Assembly (NCBI RefSeq): GCF_024359545.1
Contig: NZ_JAKQZG010000005.1
Span: 62,001 to 126,000 of the forward strand
Length of the DNA: 64,000 nucleotides
From: Jiella marina
GTDB lineage: Bacteria; Pseudomonadota; Alphaproteobacteria; Rhizobiales; Rhizobiaceae
Direction: 5' to 3'
Shown here: piece by piece, positions 54,600 to 64,000 of the stretch
Position numbering within the stretch: position 1 is the first letter of the stretch
Layout: every line of letters begins with the position of its first letter
The notes under the pieces: generated by a model
Told to the model about the DNA's origin: nothing
What the model saw: only the letters and a program-made list of their open reading frames with translations
Databases searched by the model: none
Program-made: the position numbers and the translations under genes

Positions 54600-56167
54600 T
54601 CAGAAGATGAAGTCGCCCGCGTCGAGATCGGCGATGTTGACGTTGTTGAGGGTGATCGTGTTCGCGCCGTCGGTGATCACGGCATCGGTCCCCGACTGGG
54701 TGAGGTGATTGGCGGAAAGGTCGGCGAAGTCGGTGATGGCGGTGACGGCCGACAGGTCGATCTTCTCCAGATCGTTGAGTTCCTCGAAGTCGGTCACCGT
54801 ATCTTGGCCAAAACCGTCGGCGAAGACGAAGGTGTCCGCATCCAGGCCCCCGTTCAGCGTATCGTTGCCAGCGCCGCCATTGATCTGGTCGACGCCTCCA
54901 TCGCCGAAGATCTCGTCGTCGCCCAGACCGCCGACAAGCTGATCCCGGCCATCGAAGCCACGCAGATAGTCCGAGCCGGACTTTCCTTGCAGGATGTTGT
55001 TCTCGGAGTTTCCGTTGAGAGTGTCGCCAAAATTCGTTCCGACGATGCCTTCGATCGAGACGAGATAATCGACAGAGCCGTCGAATCCGCTGCCTACGCG
55101 AAGGTCGACGAGGACGTAAGATGAGAGTTTATTGTAGTTGACGACGTCGAAACCCTCGCCCCCGTCAACTCTGTCATAGCCAGGGCCGGCATAGATGACG
55201 TCGTTGCCTTCTCCACCGTAGACTTCGTCGTCGTCGGCCCCGCCATCCAGGATGTCGTTGCCGCCACCGCCATAAAGCTCATCTTCGCCGTTGCCGCCGT
55301 TCAGTCTATCGTTGCCGCCGTCCATCGGCTCGTTTTGGTCCTCGCCGTCAAGGCGGTCGTCGCCATCCCCACCATTGATGGTATCATCGCCGTTACCGCC
55401 GAAGCATCTGTCGTCGCCAATTCCGCCACTCAGAAAATCGTCGCCATCGTTGCCGAAGAGGGTATCCCCCCCGTCTTCACCGTAGATGAATCGTTTCCTT
55501 CGTCTCCGAGCATGTAGTCACCACCTGCTCCGCCCCAGATGGTGTCATCACCTTCTCCACCGTAGATGGCATCCCTCCCGCCGAGCCCGTAGATCAGGTC
55601 GTCGCCGCCCATGCCGTGGATGTTGTTGCCGAAGCTGTTGTTGAAAGTGTTGCCGATCAGATGATCGGCATGATCGGACCCGACCAGATGCTCAATGGAT
55701 ATGAGCGTATCGCCGCCCGCATCGCCGCCATAGCCAACGCCGCTCCTCAAATCGACGAGAACACCGCTTGCGGAGCCTTCGTAGCTCGCAGTGTCAAAGC
55801 CCTGACCACCAAAAAGCGTGTCACCTCCGGCCCCACCAATCAGTATATCCACTCCACGCCCACCTTCCAGTTCGTCGGCACCCGACCCGCCATTCAGCGT
55901 GTCCTCACCATCACCGCCATAGAGGTAATCGTCCCCGCCAAGGCCAAACAGCAAGTCGTCGCCTGCGAGTCCGTAGAGTTCGTCATCCCCATTGTTGCCG
56001 AAGCGCACGTCATCGCCGGACCCGCCGATGAAAACGTCCTCAGGCCTGACGACGAGAGGGACCGTGGATGACCAAGTCGCGGAAAGTGGGGCGGTTCTGG
56101 CTGTTTCGTTCGTCACATCGAATTCGTCCGATAGGATCGGGGTCAAAACGGGAAGGGCGTTGGACAT
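54600..56167 (-). pseudogene. RTX-repeat protein split by a single-base frameshift
   Basis: The N-terminal part (56167 down to about 55488) starts MSNALPVLTPILSDEF and enters RTX repeats (FIGGSGDDVRFGNNGDDELY). At about 55487 the frame ends in unrelated residues and a stop at 55430. The RTX pattern resumes one base over as IYGEDGGDTLFGNDGDDFL and continues without interruption to the usual C-terminal cassette ending AGDFIF at 54600. So one base is missing near 55488, within an otherwise coherent gene of about 520 residues. It is very similar in its N-terminal half to the gene at 56446. Could be a real mutation, a sequencing error or programmed slippage (a G-run sits nearby). Confidence 0.8.
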
Positions 56168-56445
56168 GTCGTGCTCCTGTTCTTTGGTCAGCCTGCGACG
56201 CGTGCCCACGTCACTCGCAATCTGTGATGTGACCTTTTCTCACCCCCTCGGTCTCCGCGGCAAGACGAGGGGCGGTCAAGTCATGGGAGTCTGGATGGAA
56301 GCGGGCACGGCTCTTTCCAACTCCGTTCTCTGCCAATCGTCTTCGAAGTCCGACTGGTCGGAGGAGCCGGAACAGATGATGTGTTCCAGTGCGGTGTTCG
56401 GGCGTCTCTCTCCCTGGTCGACTGTCGAACATGTGCCGTGAAGTC

Positions 56446-57933
56446 TCAGAACACGAAGTCGTTCGCACCGAGATCGGCGATGTTGACGTTGTTGAGCGTG
56501 ATCGTGTTTGCGCCATCGGTGATGACGGCGTTGGCGCCAGACTGGGTGAGGTGGTTGGCGGAAAGATCGGCAAAGTCGGTGATGCTGGTGATCGCCGACA
56601 GGTCGATCTTTTCGAGGTCGTCGAGTGCCTCGAAATCGGTCACGGTATCCTGGCCGAAACCGTCCGCGAAGACGAAGATGTCGGCATCCAGGCCGCCGTT
56701 GAGCGTATCGTTCCCGGCGCCGCCATTGATCGTGTCGACGCCCCCATCGCCAAAGATCTCGTCGTCGCCGAGACCGCCGAGAAGCTGATCCCGGCCATCG
56801 AAACCACGCAGATAGTCCGAGCCGGCCTTTCCTTGCAGGATGTTGTTCTCAGAGTTTCCGTTCAAGATGTCATTGAAGTCTGAACCAATAAAGGCTTCGA
56901 TCGATATGAGATTGTCGCCTACGCCATCGACGCCATAGACGCTTCCATACCGCAGATCGCAATAGACAGCAGATGACGACTGGAAGTAGCTGACGGTGTC
57001 AAGACCATCGCCACCGTCAATTTCATCCGTGCCCGCACCTCCCTGGACGAAGTCGTTTCCACTCCCGGCGTTGATCAAGTTGCGGCCGGTCCCGCCGACA
57101 ATCGTGTCGTTTCCACCCTGGCTGTTGAGGCGGTCGTCGCCTGAGCCGCCGTAGAGAGTGTCGTCCCCGTCGCCGCCAGCGACGAAATCATCGCCGCTAC
57201 CGCCGCTGAGAACATTGTCGCCCTCGTCGCCAAAGACTGTGTCGTTGCCGTTTCCGCCGAAAAGACGATCATTTCCCGCGCCGCCTAGGAGTTGATCGTT
57301 GCCGTCTCCACCCCAGGCGCTGTCATCGCCGTCATCACCACGAATGTCGTCGTTGCCGCCAAAGCCGTATAAGATGTCGTCGCCGCTGCCTGCATAAACC
57401 AGATTGTTGAAATCATTGCCGATCAGGCGATCGGCGTGATCTGAACCGATCAGATATTCGATGGATATGAGTGTATCGCCACCAGCATCGCCGCCATAGC
57501 CGACTCCATTCCTCAGATCGACGAGAACGCCGCTCGCGGAGCCTTCGTAGCTGGCAAAATCATTTCCTTCCCCACCGAAAAGCGTGTCGCCTCCTGGCCC
57601 GCCAATTAATGTATCCCCTCCGCGCGCACCTTCGAGTTCGTCGGCGCCCAAGCCGCCATCCAGCGTGTCATTGCCATTGCCGCCGTAGAGATAGTCGTTG
57701 CCGCCCAGGCCGAACAACGAGTCACTGCCCGCAAGTCCATAAAGTTCGTCATCGTCATTGGTGCCGAAGCGCACGTCATTGCCGGAACCGCCGATGAAAA
57801 TCGCCGTAGGCCTGTTGACGAGCGGCAAAGTGGATGCCCAGGACGAAGAAGCGGGTATGGCTCCGGTGGCTTCGCCTTCCATCTCGAACTCGTTGGTGTG
57901 GATTGATGCCAAAAGGGCGAGTGGGTGGGACAT
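56446..57933 (-). CDS. RTX-repeat calcium-binding protein
   Basis: A 495-residue RTX protein. The first 45 residues (SHPLALLASIHTNEF onward) are not repetitive; the rest is glycine-rich nonapeptides, with two non-repeat inserts (SYEGSASGVLVDLRNG, and YCDLRYGSVYGVDGVG) that recur in relatives. The C-terminal 75 residues are the shared secretion cassette, ending GANDFVF. ATG at 57933 follows AAGGATC. Its N-terminal half closely parallels the frameshifted neighbour at 54600-56167, a tandem duplication. No catalytic domain visible. Confidence 0.87.
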   Translation of the reverse strand: MSHPLALLASIHTNEFEMEGEATGAIPASSSWASTLPLVNRPTAIFIGGSGNDVRFGTNDDDELYGLAGSDSLFGLGGNDYLYGGNGNDTLDGGLGADELEGARGGDTLIGGPGGDTLFGGEGNDFASYEGSASGVLVDLRNGVGYGGDAGGDTLISIEYLIGSDHADRLIGNDFNNLVYAGSGDDILYGFGGNDDIRGDDGDDSAWGGDGNDQLLGGAGNDRLFGGNGNDTVFGDEGDNVLSGGSGDDFVAGGDGDDTLYGGSGDDRLNSQGGNDTIVGGTGRNLINAGSGNDFVQGGAGTDEIDGGDGLDTVSYFQSSSAVYCDLRYGSVYGVDGVGDNLISIEAFIGSDFNDILNGNSENNILQGKAGSDYLRGFDGRDQLLGGLGDDEIFGDGGVDTINGGAGNDTLNGGLDADIFVFADGFGQDTVTDFEALDDLEKIDLSAITSITDFADLSANHLTQSGANAVITDGANTITLNNVNIADLGANDFVF

Positions 57934-58241
57934 GTCATGATCCTTGGGTGTTGGTCAGGATGAAACAAGGGGCGTCCGAATAATCCCCAACGTGCGATAT
58001 TCCCTTGTTCTGTCCTGGTGTCGTCGGGACGAAGCAAGACCAGGTCGAAGCCACGGGGAGCCCGGAGGCAAGTGGTGGGATCTGGCTCTTTCCCATCCAT
58101 CGTCGGCCGAGCCGTGCTCAGGAAGCCGGAGCGGAGAATCGTCTTTGGAGTCGTGACCCCCGAGGTGCCGGATAGATGTCGTGCTCGTATGCAGTGTTGC
58201 TCGGTCATCGTCATCGAGGCTCGGCACGGGCGACCGCGGCA

Positions 58242-60326
58242 TCAGAACACGAAGTCGTTCGCGTCGAGATCGGCGATGTTGACGTTGTTGAGGGTGATGG
58301 TGTTGGCGCCGTCGGTGATCACGGCATCGGCGCCAGACTGGGTGAGGTGGTTGGCGGAAAGATCGGCGAAGTCGGTGATGGCCGAAACGGCCGACAGGTC
58401 GATCTTCTCCAGATTGTTGAGTTCCTCGAAGTCGGTGATCGTATCCTGGCCGAACCCATCGGCGAAGATGAAGGTGTCGCCATTGACGCCGCCGGTGAGC
58501 GTGTCGTTGCCGGCGCCGCCGTCCAACCGGTCGAAACCGGCATCGCCGATCAGCGTGTCATTGCCGTTTCCGCCGAAGAGACCGTCATGGCCGGCAAAGC
58601 CGCGCAGATAGTCCGAGCCATCCTCGCCGCGGATGACATTGGCGCCATTGTCGCCGAGCAGCGTATCGGCATGGGATGAGCCGGTCAGGTTCTCGATGCT
58701 GACGAAGGTGTCGCCCGCTGCATCGCCGCCCGCCGTGTTGCCGTTGCGCAGGTCGACCGCCACGCCCGAGCCGGATTCCTCATAGCTGGCGATATCGATG
58801 CCGTCGCCGCCATCGAGCTGATCGGCGCCGGCGCCGCCGTTCAGGAGGTCGCTGCCGGTGCCGCCGAAGAGCCTGTCATTGCCGTTGTCGCCGAACAGAT
58901 AGTCATTGCCGCCCTGGCCATAGAGCGTGTCGAACCCCCCGCCGCCGCGCAGGATGTTGAGCACATCGTCGCCGGAGATGGTGTCGAAATAGCCGGTTCC
59001 GAAGACCCGCTCGACGTTGAACAGCTTGTCGATGCCGGTCTGGCCGTTGCTGGCTTCATTGGCCGCGAGGTCGACGGTCAGGCCCAGCGTCAGGGCCGAA
59101 TAGTCCACCGTGTCGAAGCCGGCGCCACCCGCGAAGAAGTCGCCCGTGGCATCCGCATAGGCGATCCAGGTGTCGTTGCCGTCCTCGCCGTAAATGGCGT
59201 CGGCACCGTTTCCGTCCCTTATCGTGTCGTCGCCGGTGCCACCATAGAGATTGTCGGCGCCGTTTCCGCCATCGATCGTGTCGTTGCCGGCATCGCCCAG
59301 CAAGCTGTCGTTACCGCCATTGCCGGTCAGCGTGTCGTAGCCGCCGCCGCCGCGCAGGACGTTGAGGTCGTCATCGCCGATCAGCGTGTCGAAATAGTCT
59401 GTACCGAAAACCCGTTCAATATCGCGAATTCGATCCAAGCCGATCAGTCTACCTCTGGCTTCGCCGGCATCCAATTCAACGGTGATGCCGGCCTGAATGG
59501 CTGAATAATCCACCGTGTCAAAGCCTGAGCCTGCATAATACCAGTCGGTGGAACTATCGGCGTCGGCAATGATCGTATCATTTCCAGAGCCGCCGTAGAC
59601 TGCGTCGAAACCATATCCTCCCCTCAAGGTATCGTCGCCGTCTTCCCCGAAAAGCTGGTCGTCGTCTGCACCGCCGCGCAGATCATCGTTGCCGTCGCCG
59701 CCGTAAAAGAAATGGACAATGTCGTCGCCGATTATCGTGTCGGCGTGGGAAGAACCCTGGATGATCTTGATATTGTTGAGAGTGTCGCCGGCCGCGTCTC
59801 CACCGGTCATGATGCCGGTGGCCAGATTGATGGTGACGCCGGCACTCGACCCTTCGTAACTAGCCGTGTCGTTATCGGCTCCGCCATTGATGATGTCCGC
59901 GCCGGCACCGCCGATTAGCACGTCGTTTCCAGCTCCGCCGTTGAGCGTGTCCGCGCCGGCACCGCCCCAAAGCTCGTCATTGCCGCCATCGCCGTTCAGA
60001 ATGTCGTCGCCGTCGCCGCCCCGGATCGTATCATTGCCATCGAGGCCGCTGTAGCGATCGTTGCCCTCGAGCAGATCGATCTCATCGTCTTCGGAGGTTC
60101 CGGTCAGATTGTCGTCGCCGGAGGTCGGCCCGGCCAGCGGCGCCGACTCGAAGCTCGGCCGAGTGGTCAATGCAACGTCGTCATTGGCGATGCCGTTGCC
60201 ATGATCCCAGAGAGGCTGGATGGCCCCGATCGATGTGCCGAGTCCACCGGAATAGGGAGACCAGACAAATCGCGCGCTGGCGGTGCCAAAGAGATCATCA
60301 AACGGCCAGGTCGCGATCCGGTTCAT
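58242..60326 (-). CDS. Large RTX-repeat protein
   Basis: A 694-residue RTX protein with about 60 non-repeat residues at the N-terminus (FDDLFGTASARFVWSPYSGG) that resemble none of its neighbours, then tandem RTX blocks separated by conserved spacers such as SYEGSSAGVTINLATG and FDTVDYSALTLGLTVDLAAN. The last 80 residues are the common secretion cassette ending ANDFVF. ATG at 60326 has GGAGGAACC upstream. No enzyme motif seen; probably a secreted structural or adhesion protein. Confidence 0.87.
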   Translation of the reverse strand: MNRIATWPFDDLFGTASARFVWSPYSGGLGTSIGAIQPLWDHGNGIANDDVALTTRPSFESAPLAGPTSGDDNLTGTSEDDEIDLLEGNDRYSGLDGNDTIRGGDGDDILNGDGGNDELWGGAGADTLNGGAGNDVLIGGAGADIINGGADNDTASYEGSSAGVTINLATGIMTGGDAAGDTLNNIKIIQGSSHADTIIGDDIVHFFYGGDGNDDLRGGADDDQLFGEDGDDTLRGGYGFDAVYGGSGNDTIIADADSSTDWYYAGSGFDTVDYSAIQAGITVELDAGEARGRLIGLDRIRDIERVFGTDYFDTLIGDDDLNVLRGGGGYDTLTGNGGNDSLLGDAGNDTIDGGNGADNLYGGTGDDTIRDGNGADAIYGEDGNDTWIAYADATGDFFAGGAGFDTVDYSALTLGLTVDLAANEASNGQTGIDKLFNVERVFGTGYFDTISGDDVLNILRGGGGFDTLYGQGGNDYLFGDNGNDRLFGGTGSDLLNGGAGADQLDGGDGIDIASYEESGSGVAVDLRNGNTAGGDAAGDTFVSIENLTGSSHADTLLGDNGANVIRGEDGSDYLRGFAGHDGLFGGNGNDTLIGDAGFDRLDGGAGNDTLTGGVNGDTFIFADGFGQDTITDFEELNNLEKIDLSAVSAITDFADLSANHLTQSGADAVITDGANTITLNNVNIADLDANDFVF

Positions 60327-60657
60327 TCTGAGGTTCCTCCACTCCAGCGTGTCGAAGTGCGGCGTCCGATGGGAGGCAGCAAGGCATGCATGCGGACAGG
60401 ATGCCGCAAAAATTCGACTGCTTTCGAGAATTATCAGCTAGACAATTCAAATACCAGCCTGCGATGCAGAAGAGCCACTCGCTTCTTCGGCTAACCCGCT
60501 ACGGAAGAAAAGGAATTGGGAGCGCGACGAAACTTCCACGTCATCGCGGCGCACTTCTACCAGCAATAAAACATGGATTGCCGACGCCCCCGCGCCATCG
60601 GCGCGGGTTGCATTCGTTCAGCTTGGTGATACCCGAACGCGCAGCCGTCGATTTCAC
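60327..60657. other. Gap between RTX genes, no gene supported
   Basis: About 330 bases between the large RTX gene start and the metalloprotease stop. It probably contains the promoter of the RTX gene at 58242-60326 and the hairpin at 60589-60607. I see nothing else. Confidence 0.5.
60589..60607 (-). terminator. Hairpin after the metalloprotease gene
   Basis: CCCGCGCC (60589-60596), a three-base loop, then GGCGCGGG (60600-60607). It lies 51 bases beyond the metalloprotease stop, without an adjacent T-run, so termination strength is uncertain. Confidence 0.45.
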
Positions 60658-63600
60658 TCAGAACACGAAGTCGTTGGCGTCGAGATCGGCGATGTTGACG
60701 TTGTTGAGGGTGATGGTGTTGGCGCCGTCGGTGATGACGGCGTTGGCGCCGACCTGGGAGAGGTGATTGGCGGAAAGATCGGCGAAGGAGGTGATGGCCG
60801 ACACGGCCGACAGGTCGATCTTTTCGAAATTGTTGAGGGCCTCGAAGTCGGTGATCCGATCCTGGCCGAAACCGTTGGCGAAGACGAAGGTATCGCCGTT
60901 GAGACCGCCGGTCAGCGTATCGTTGCCGGTGCCGCCGTCGAGGCGGTCGAAGCCGGCAAGGCCTCGCAACACGTCGCCGCCGCTGCCGCCGAACAGATTG
61001 TTGTCGCCGGCGCCACCGGTGATGAGGTCCGAGCCGCCATTGCCGGAGAGAAGCCGCGTGGTGATGTCGCCGGTGATGATGTCGTTGCCCGAACCGCCCA
61101 GCACCCGCTCGATATTGTAGAGCTTGTCGGTGCCGATCTGGCTGCTCGATGCCTGACTGTTGGCGAGATTGACCGAAAGCCCGACGGTGGCGGTGGAATA
61201 GTCCACCGTGTCGATGCCGTCGCCGCCGCCATAGATGTCGTTCGTCCCGTCGGCATCGCCGACGAAGGTATCGTTGCCGTCCTCACCATAGACGCTGTCG
61301 GCGCCGTTGCCGCCCTGCAGGAAATCGTTGCCCGAACCGCCATACAAGAGGTCGTCGTCGGTGCCGCCATAGAGCCGATCATTGCCGTTGCCGCCGTAAA
61401 GCCGGTCGTTGCCGGCAAAGCCGTACAATGTGTCGAAACCGTTCTCGCCGCGCAGGATATTGGCGACAGCGTTGCCGAGAAGCGTGTCGAAATAGGCCGA
61501 GCCGACCAGCGCCTCGATGCCGGTCAGGACGTCACCCTGGGCATCGCCGCCGATGGTGTTGCCGTTGCGCAGATCGACCGCGACCGCGGAAGTCGAGCCT
61601 TCGTAGTTCGCCTGGTCGAAACCCTCGCCGCCATGCACCTGATCGGCGCCGGCGCCGCCATTGAGGATGTCGTTGCCGCTGCCGCCCAGGAGTTGGTCGT
61701 TGTTGGCGCCGCCGAAGAGGGTGTCGTTGCCGTCCTCGCCCGCCAGCCTGTCGTTGCCGGCATCGCCCCAAAGCTCGTCATTGCCGTTGCCGCCGAAGAG
61801 CTGGTCGTTTCCACCGAAGCCACGCAGATAGTCCCAGCCATTCTCGCCGCGCAGGATGTTGGCGACGCCATTGCCGAGCAGCCGATCGAAATAGGCCGAG
61901 CCGACCAGCGCCTCGATGCCGGTCAGCGTGTCGCCTTCGGCATCGCCGCCAATCGCATTGCCATTGCGCAGGTCGACCGCGACCGCAGAGGACGAGCCCT
62001 CGTAATTCGCCTGGTCGTAACCCTCGCCGCCGTCCATGTCGTCGGCGCCGGCGCCGCCGTTCAGGATGTCGTTGCCGCCATGGCCGCGAAGGATGTCGGC
62101 GCCGCTTCCACCGATCAGCGTGTCATTGCCCTCATTTGCAAGGTCCTCGAACAGGACCGGCAGGGTGATGGACAGCGTGTATCCGCCGGTGAAGACGCCG
62201 CGGGAAAGCGCATCGTCGACGGTGATGTAGTACCAGCCCGGCTCGTTGATGCCGAAGGAGATGTAGGGATCTTCGGAGCCGGGATCGCCTTGGGCCCCCG
62301 TCATGTCCTGGCGCGAGCCGGGGTCGGCGGCGGATTCGTCGCTGGCCGCCAGGGGTGTGCCATTGGCATCGAAGAGTTCGATCAGGGCATCGAGACCCTG
62401 GAAAGAGGCGTTGTCGACATCGATAATCATGATGCCGGGAGCCGCAACATAGATCCTGAAGGCGTCGAGACCGTTATTGTCCGCGGTCACCACGGCGCTG
62501 ACATGCGGATTGGTGTCGCTCAGGAACACGTTGGGACTGGAGACGGTCCCGATATAGGGCGTGAGATCGAAGGCCGTCTGCGGCGTGTTGATCGGCTGAC
62601 CGAACGGCACATTGACGAAGCCCGGACCTTCATAGCCCTGAACGCTGCGGCGATCGCCGAGGAGAACGTCATTGCCGGCTCCGCCGCGAAGGACGTCGGA
62701 GCCCTCGCGGCCGTTCAGAACGTCGTTGCCGTCATTTCCGACAAGAACGTTGTTGGCCTGGTTGCCATCGATCCAGTCATTGCCCGAACCGCCATTGGCG
62801 TTCTCGATCAGGGAACGCGTGTCGCCTTGGTAGAGAAGGGCGTTAAACACGTTGCCCTGGGAAATCAGCGCTTCTCCGGGTTCGACACCCACCTGAATGG
62901 GGCGCTGATGCGTCACGGCCCGCTGGGCCGGGTCCATGCGCGACGACTCGCCGGGCGCGAGATCGATATGCAGGGCGGTGGAGTAGTTCGACATGTCGTA
63001 AGTGTCGATGCCACCGCCGTCCCAGATCGTCAGGAAGATCTTGTTGCTGTCGAAGCTGGTGTCGCCGGCCCCCGGCAGCCCCTGTCCGACGCCGTTGACG
63101 AACATCTCGCCGGTCGTGGTCGACCAGCTGTAGACGGTGTTCGTCGCGTTGGTGGTGAAGTCCGCTCCGTACAGATGCTGCAGGGCTGCGATGTCGAGCA
63201 TCATCAGCGTCTGGGGAAAGCCGTATCGTTCCGTCTGGTAGCCGGATCTGAGAAACACGTTCGGACTGCTCGAATAGGTCATCACCGAATAGTCGAGCGA
63301 GTTCCGCCAGGCCGGAATCACGTAATCCGGTCCGCGGTCATTCAGGCCATGGTCGGCCCGATGGCCGTGCTTCAGGCCGAGCGCGTGGCCGATCTCGTGG
63401 ATATGCGTGGCCCAGGCGAAATTCCCGGCGCGCGGGTCCTGATACTGTCCGCCCTGCGTTCCGAAGATCACGTCGCCCGACGCCTGATCCGAGGGATCGG
63501 CGGGGTCGGGAAACATGGCGAAGGCCGTCGGGATCGGGTTGGCGTTGATCTCGCCCTGGCTGTCGGAGACGCTGAAGGCCTCGGCAAGGACCATGGTCGT

Positions 63601-63903
63601 CGGTGATGTCGGATTGGCGACATAATTGAGCGGGATCGTCGCGACATCGGTGAACGAGCCGTAGGTGAAGGCGATGGGGGAGGCTGCGGATGGATCGCTG
63701 TCACCGAGGATGTAGCGGACGGCAAACTGCTGAGCGGCATTGAGTTCGTTGAGGCCGCCGAAACTGAACCGGTAATTCGGACCGAAGTCCGAAATATCGT
63801 CGGCGAAACTGTAGGTGATGGGGCCGGTCCAGCGGGTCCCGAAGAGGACCCCATCCACGAAGAGGTTGCCCGTGAAGGTCGAATAGACGGCACTCGCAGT
63901 CAT
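60658..63903 (-). CDS. Serralysin-type (M10) metalloprotease with PPC-like and RTX domains
   Basis: Secreted zinc protease of 1081 residues. The N-terminal catalytic domain has the metzincin motif HEIGHALGLKHGH (about residue 170) and Met-turn SVMTY (about 205). After a first RTX block comes a non-repeat region of about 150 residues (from near residue 437 to 584) that looks like a pre-peptidase C-terminal (PPC) beta domain (IDVDNASFQGLDALIELFDA). Long RTX blocks follow to the secretion cassette ending ANDFVF. No propeptide signal is expected for type I export. The ATG ending at 63903 has GAGAGG upstream. It is the only RTX gene here with an enzymatic domain, and the longest. Confidence 0.9.
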   Translation of the reverse strand: MTASAVYSTFTGNLFVDGVLFGTRWTGPITYSFADDISDFGPNYRFSFGGLNELNAAQQFAVRYILGDSDPSAASPIAFTYGSFTDVATIPLNYVANPTSPTTMVLAEAFSVSDSQGEINANPIPTAFAMFPDPADPSDQASGDVIFGTQGGQYQDPRAGNFAWATHIHEIGHALGLKHGHRADHGLNDRGPDYVIPAWRNSLDYSVMTYSSSPNVFLRSGYQTERYGFPQTLMMLDIAALQHLYGADFTTNATNTVYSWSTTTGEMFVNGVGQGLPGAGDTSFDSNKIFLTIWDGGGIDTYDMSNYSTALHIDLAPGESSRMDPAQRAVTHQRPIQVGVEPGEALISQGNVFNALLYQGDTRSLIENANGGSGNDWIDGNQANNVLVGNDGNDVLNGREGSDVLRGGAGNDVLLGDRRSVQGYEGPGFVNVPFGQPINTPQTAFDLTPYIGTVSSPNVFLSDTNPHVSAVVTADNNGLDAFRIYVAAPGIMIIDVDNASFQGLDALIELFDANGTPLAASDESAADPGSRQDMTGAQGDPGSEDPYISFGINEPGWYYITVDDALSRGVFTGGYTLSITLPVLFEDLANEGNDTLIGGSGADILRGHGGNDILNGGAGADDMDGGEGYDQANYEGSSSAVAVDLRNGNAIGGDAEGDTLTGIEALVGSAYFDRLLGNGVANILRGENGWDYLRGFGGNDQLFGGNGNDELWGDAGNDRLAGEDGNDTLFGGANNDQLLGGSGNDILNGGAGADQVHGGEGFDQANYEGSTSAVAVDLRNGNTIGGDAQGDVLTGIEALVGSAYFDTLLGNAVANILRGENGFDTLYGFAGNDRLYGGNGNDRLYGGTDDDLLYGGSGNDFLQGGNGADSVYGEDGNDTFVGDADGTNDIYGGGDGIDTVDYSTATVGLSVNLANSQASSSQIGTDKLYNIERVLGGSGNDIITGDITTRLLSGNGGSDLITGGAGDNNLFGGSGGDVLRGLAGFDRLDGGTGNDTLTGGLNGDTFVFANGFGQDRITDFEALNNFEKIDLSAVSAITSFADLSANHLSQVGANAVITDGANTITLNNVNIADLDANDFVF

Positions 63904-64000
63904 CGTGCAAACCTCTCGATCGTCATTGCCCAAGGCAGGGTCTCATCGACCGAGAAAATTTGTATCCCGTGCACAATCAATAGGAAAGAGCGGACGGCCC

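Noticed and set aside
60763-63606. 947-codon open frame antisense to the metalloprotease gene
   Set aside because: The predicted product is a periodic Val/Ala/Ile pattern reflecting the RTX codon repeat on the other strand; no start context or domain.
54600-63903. CRISPR array or non-coding tandem repeat
   Set aside because: Repetition is in 27-base coding units for GGxGxDxUx nonapeptides within long frames, with spacing and variation of RTX proteins and no identical direct repeats with unique spacers.

Overview
The window is a high-GC chromosomal segment with densely packed, mostly intact genes. It looks like an alphaproteobacterium of the Hyphomicrobiales (Rhizobiales) type. Pointers are the dapE, truA-fmt-def and rmuC neighbourhood, the HutF/HutG form of histidine breakdown, paired GTCATCCTCGGG-type palindromes and a perfect CtrA-type site (TTAA-N7-TTAA). 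Genus-level placement is not possible from sequence alone.

Layout. (1) 1-5810: a nicotinate catabolism locus, with a partial MarR regulator (NicR-like), nicA, nicB (molybdenum subunit fused to three c-type haem domains) and nicC. (2) 5890-6761: an isolated FRG-domain gene. (3) 7262-14010: a five-gene operon of a NadC-type quinolinate phosphoribosyltransferase, a PhnN-kinase/NMP-phosphorylase fusion, a TAXI-TRAP binding protein, a fused TRAP permease and a second MarR protein that resembles the first. (4) 14108-20736 (minus strand): a GntR regulator, an ADP-ribosylglycohydrolase, a PfkB-family sugar kinase and a PotABCD-like ABC importer. (5) 21159-36224: an enlarged histidine-utilisation region (hutC, F, I, H, G, U, an amino-acid ABC importer, a Rieske oxygenase and two ureohydrolases), with matching palindromic operators and paired inverted-repeat elements. 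(6) 36419-37915: an RTX protein, then tRNA-Thr(CGT), a phasin-like protein and a TadG-like von Willebrand A protein. (7) 41339-54478: mainly household genes (lytic transglycosylase, dapE, truA, fmt, def, rmuC, pyrimidine 5'-nucleotidase, EamA exporter), interrupted by accessory genes. (8) 54600-63903: a minus-strand run of four RTX-repeat genes, ending with a serralysin-type metalloprotease. One RTX gene is split by a frameshift. All the RTX proteins, including the one at 36419, share nearly the same C-terminal secretion cassette.

How the genes may work together. The most interesting inference joins regions 1 and 3. NadC converts quinolinate plus PRPP to nicotinate mononucleotide and CO2. If the phosphorylase half of the fusion cleaves that mononucleotide to nicotinate and ribose 1,5-bisphosphate, the kinase half would remake PRPP. 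The net result would be quinolinate decarboxylated to nicotinate, which NicAB and NicC then degrade. A TRAP importer and a NicR-like regulator in the same operon fit this. The chemistry of the NadC and PhnN steps is established for the families; the nucleotide specificity of the phosphorylase and the cycle as a whole are inferred.
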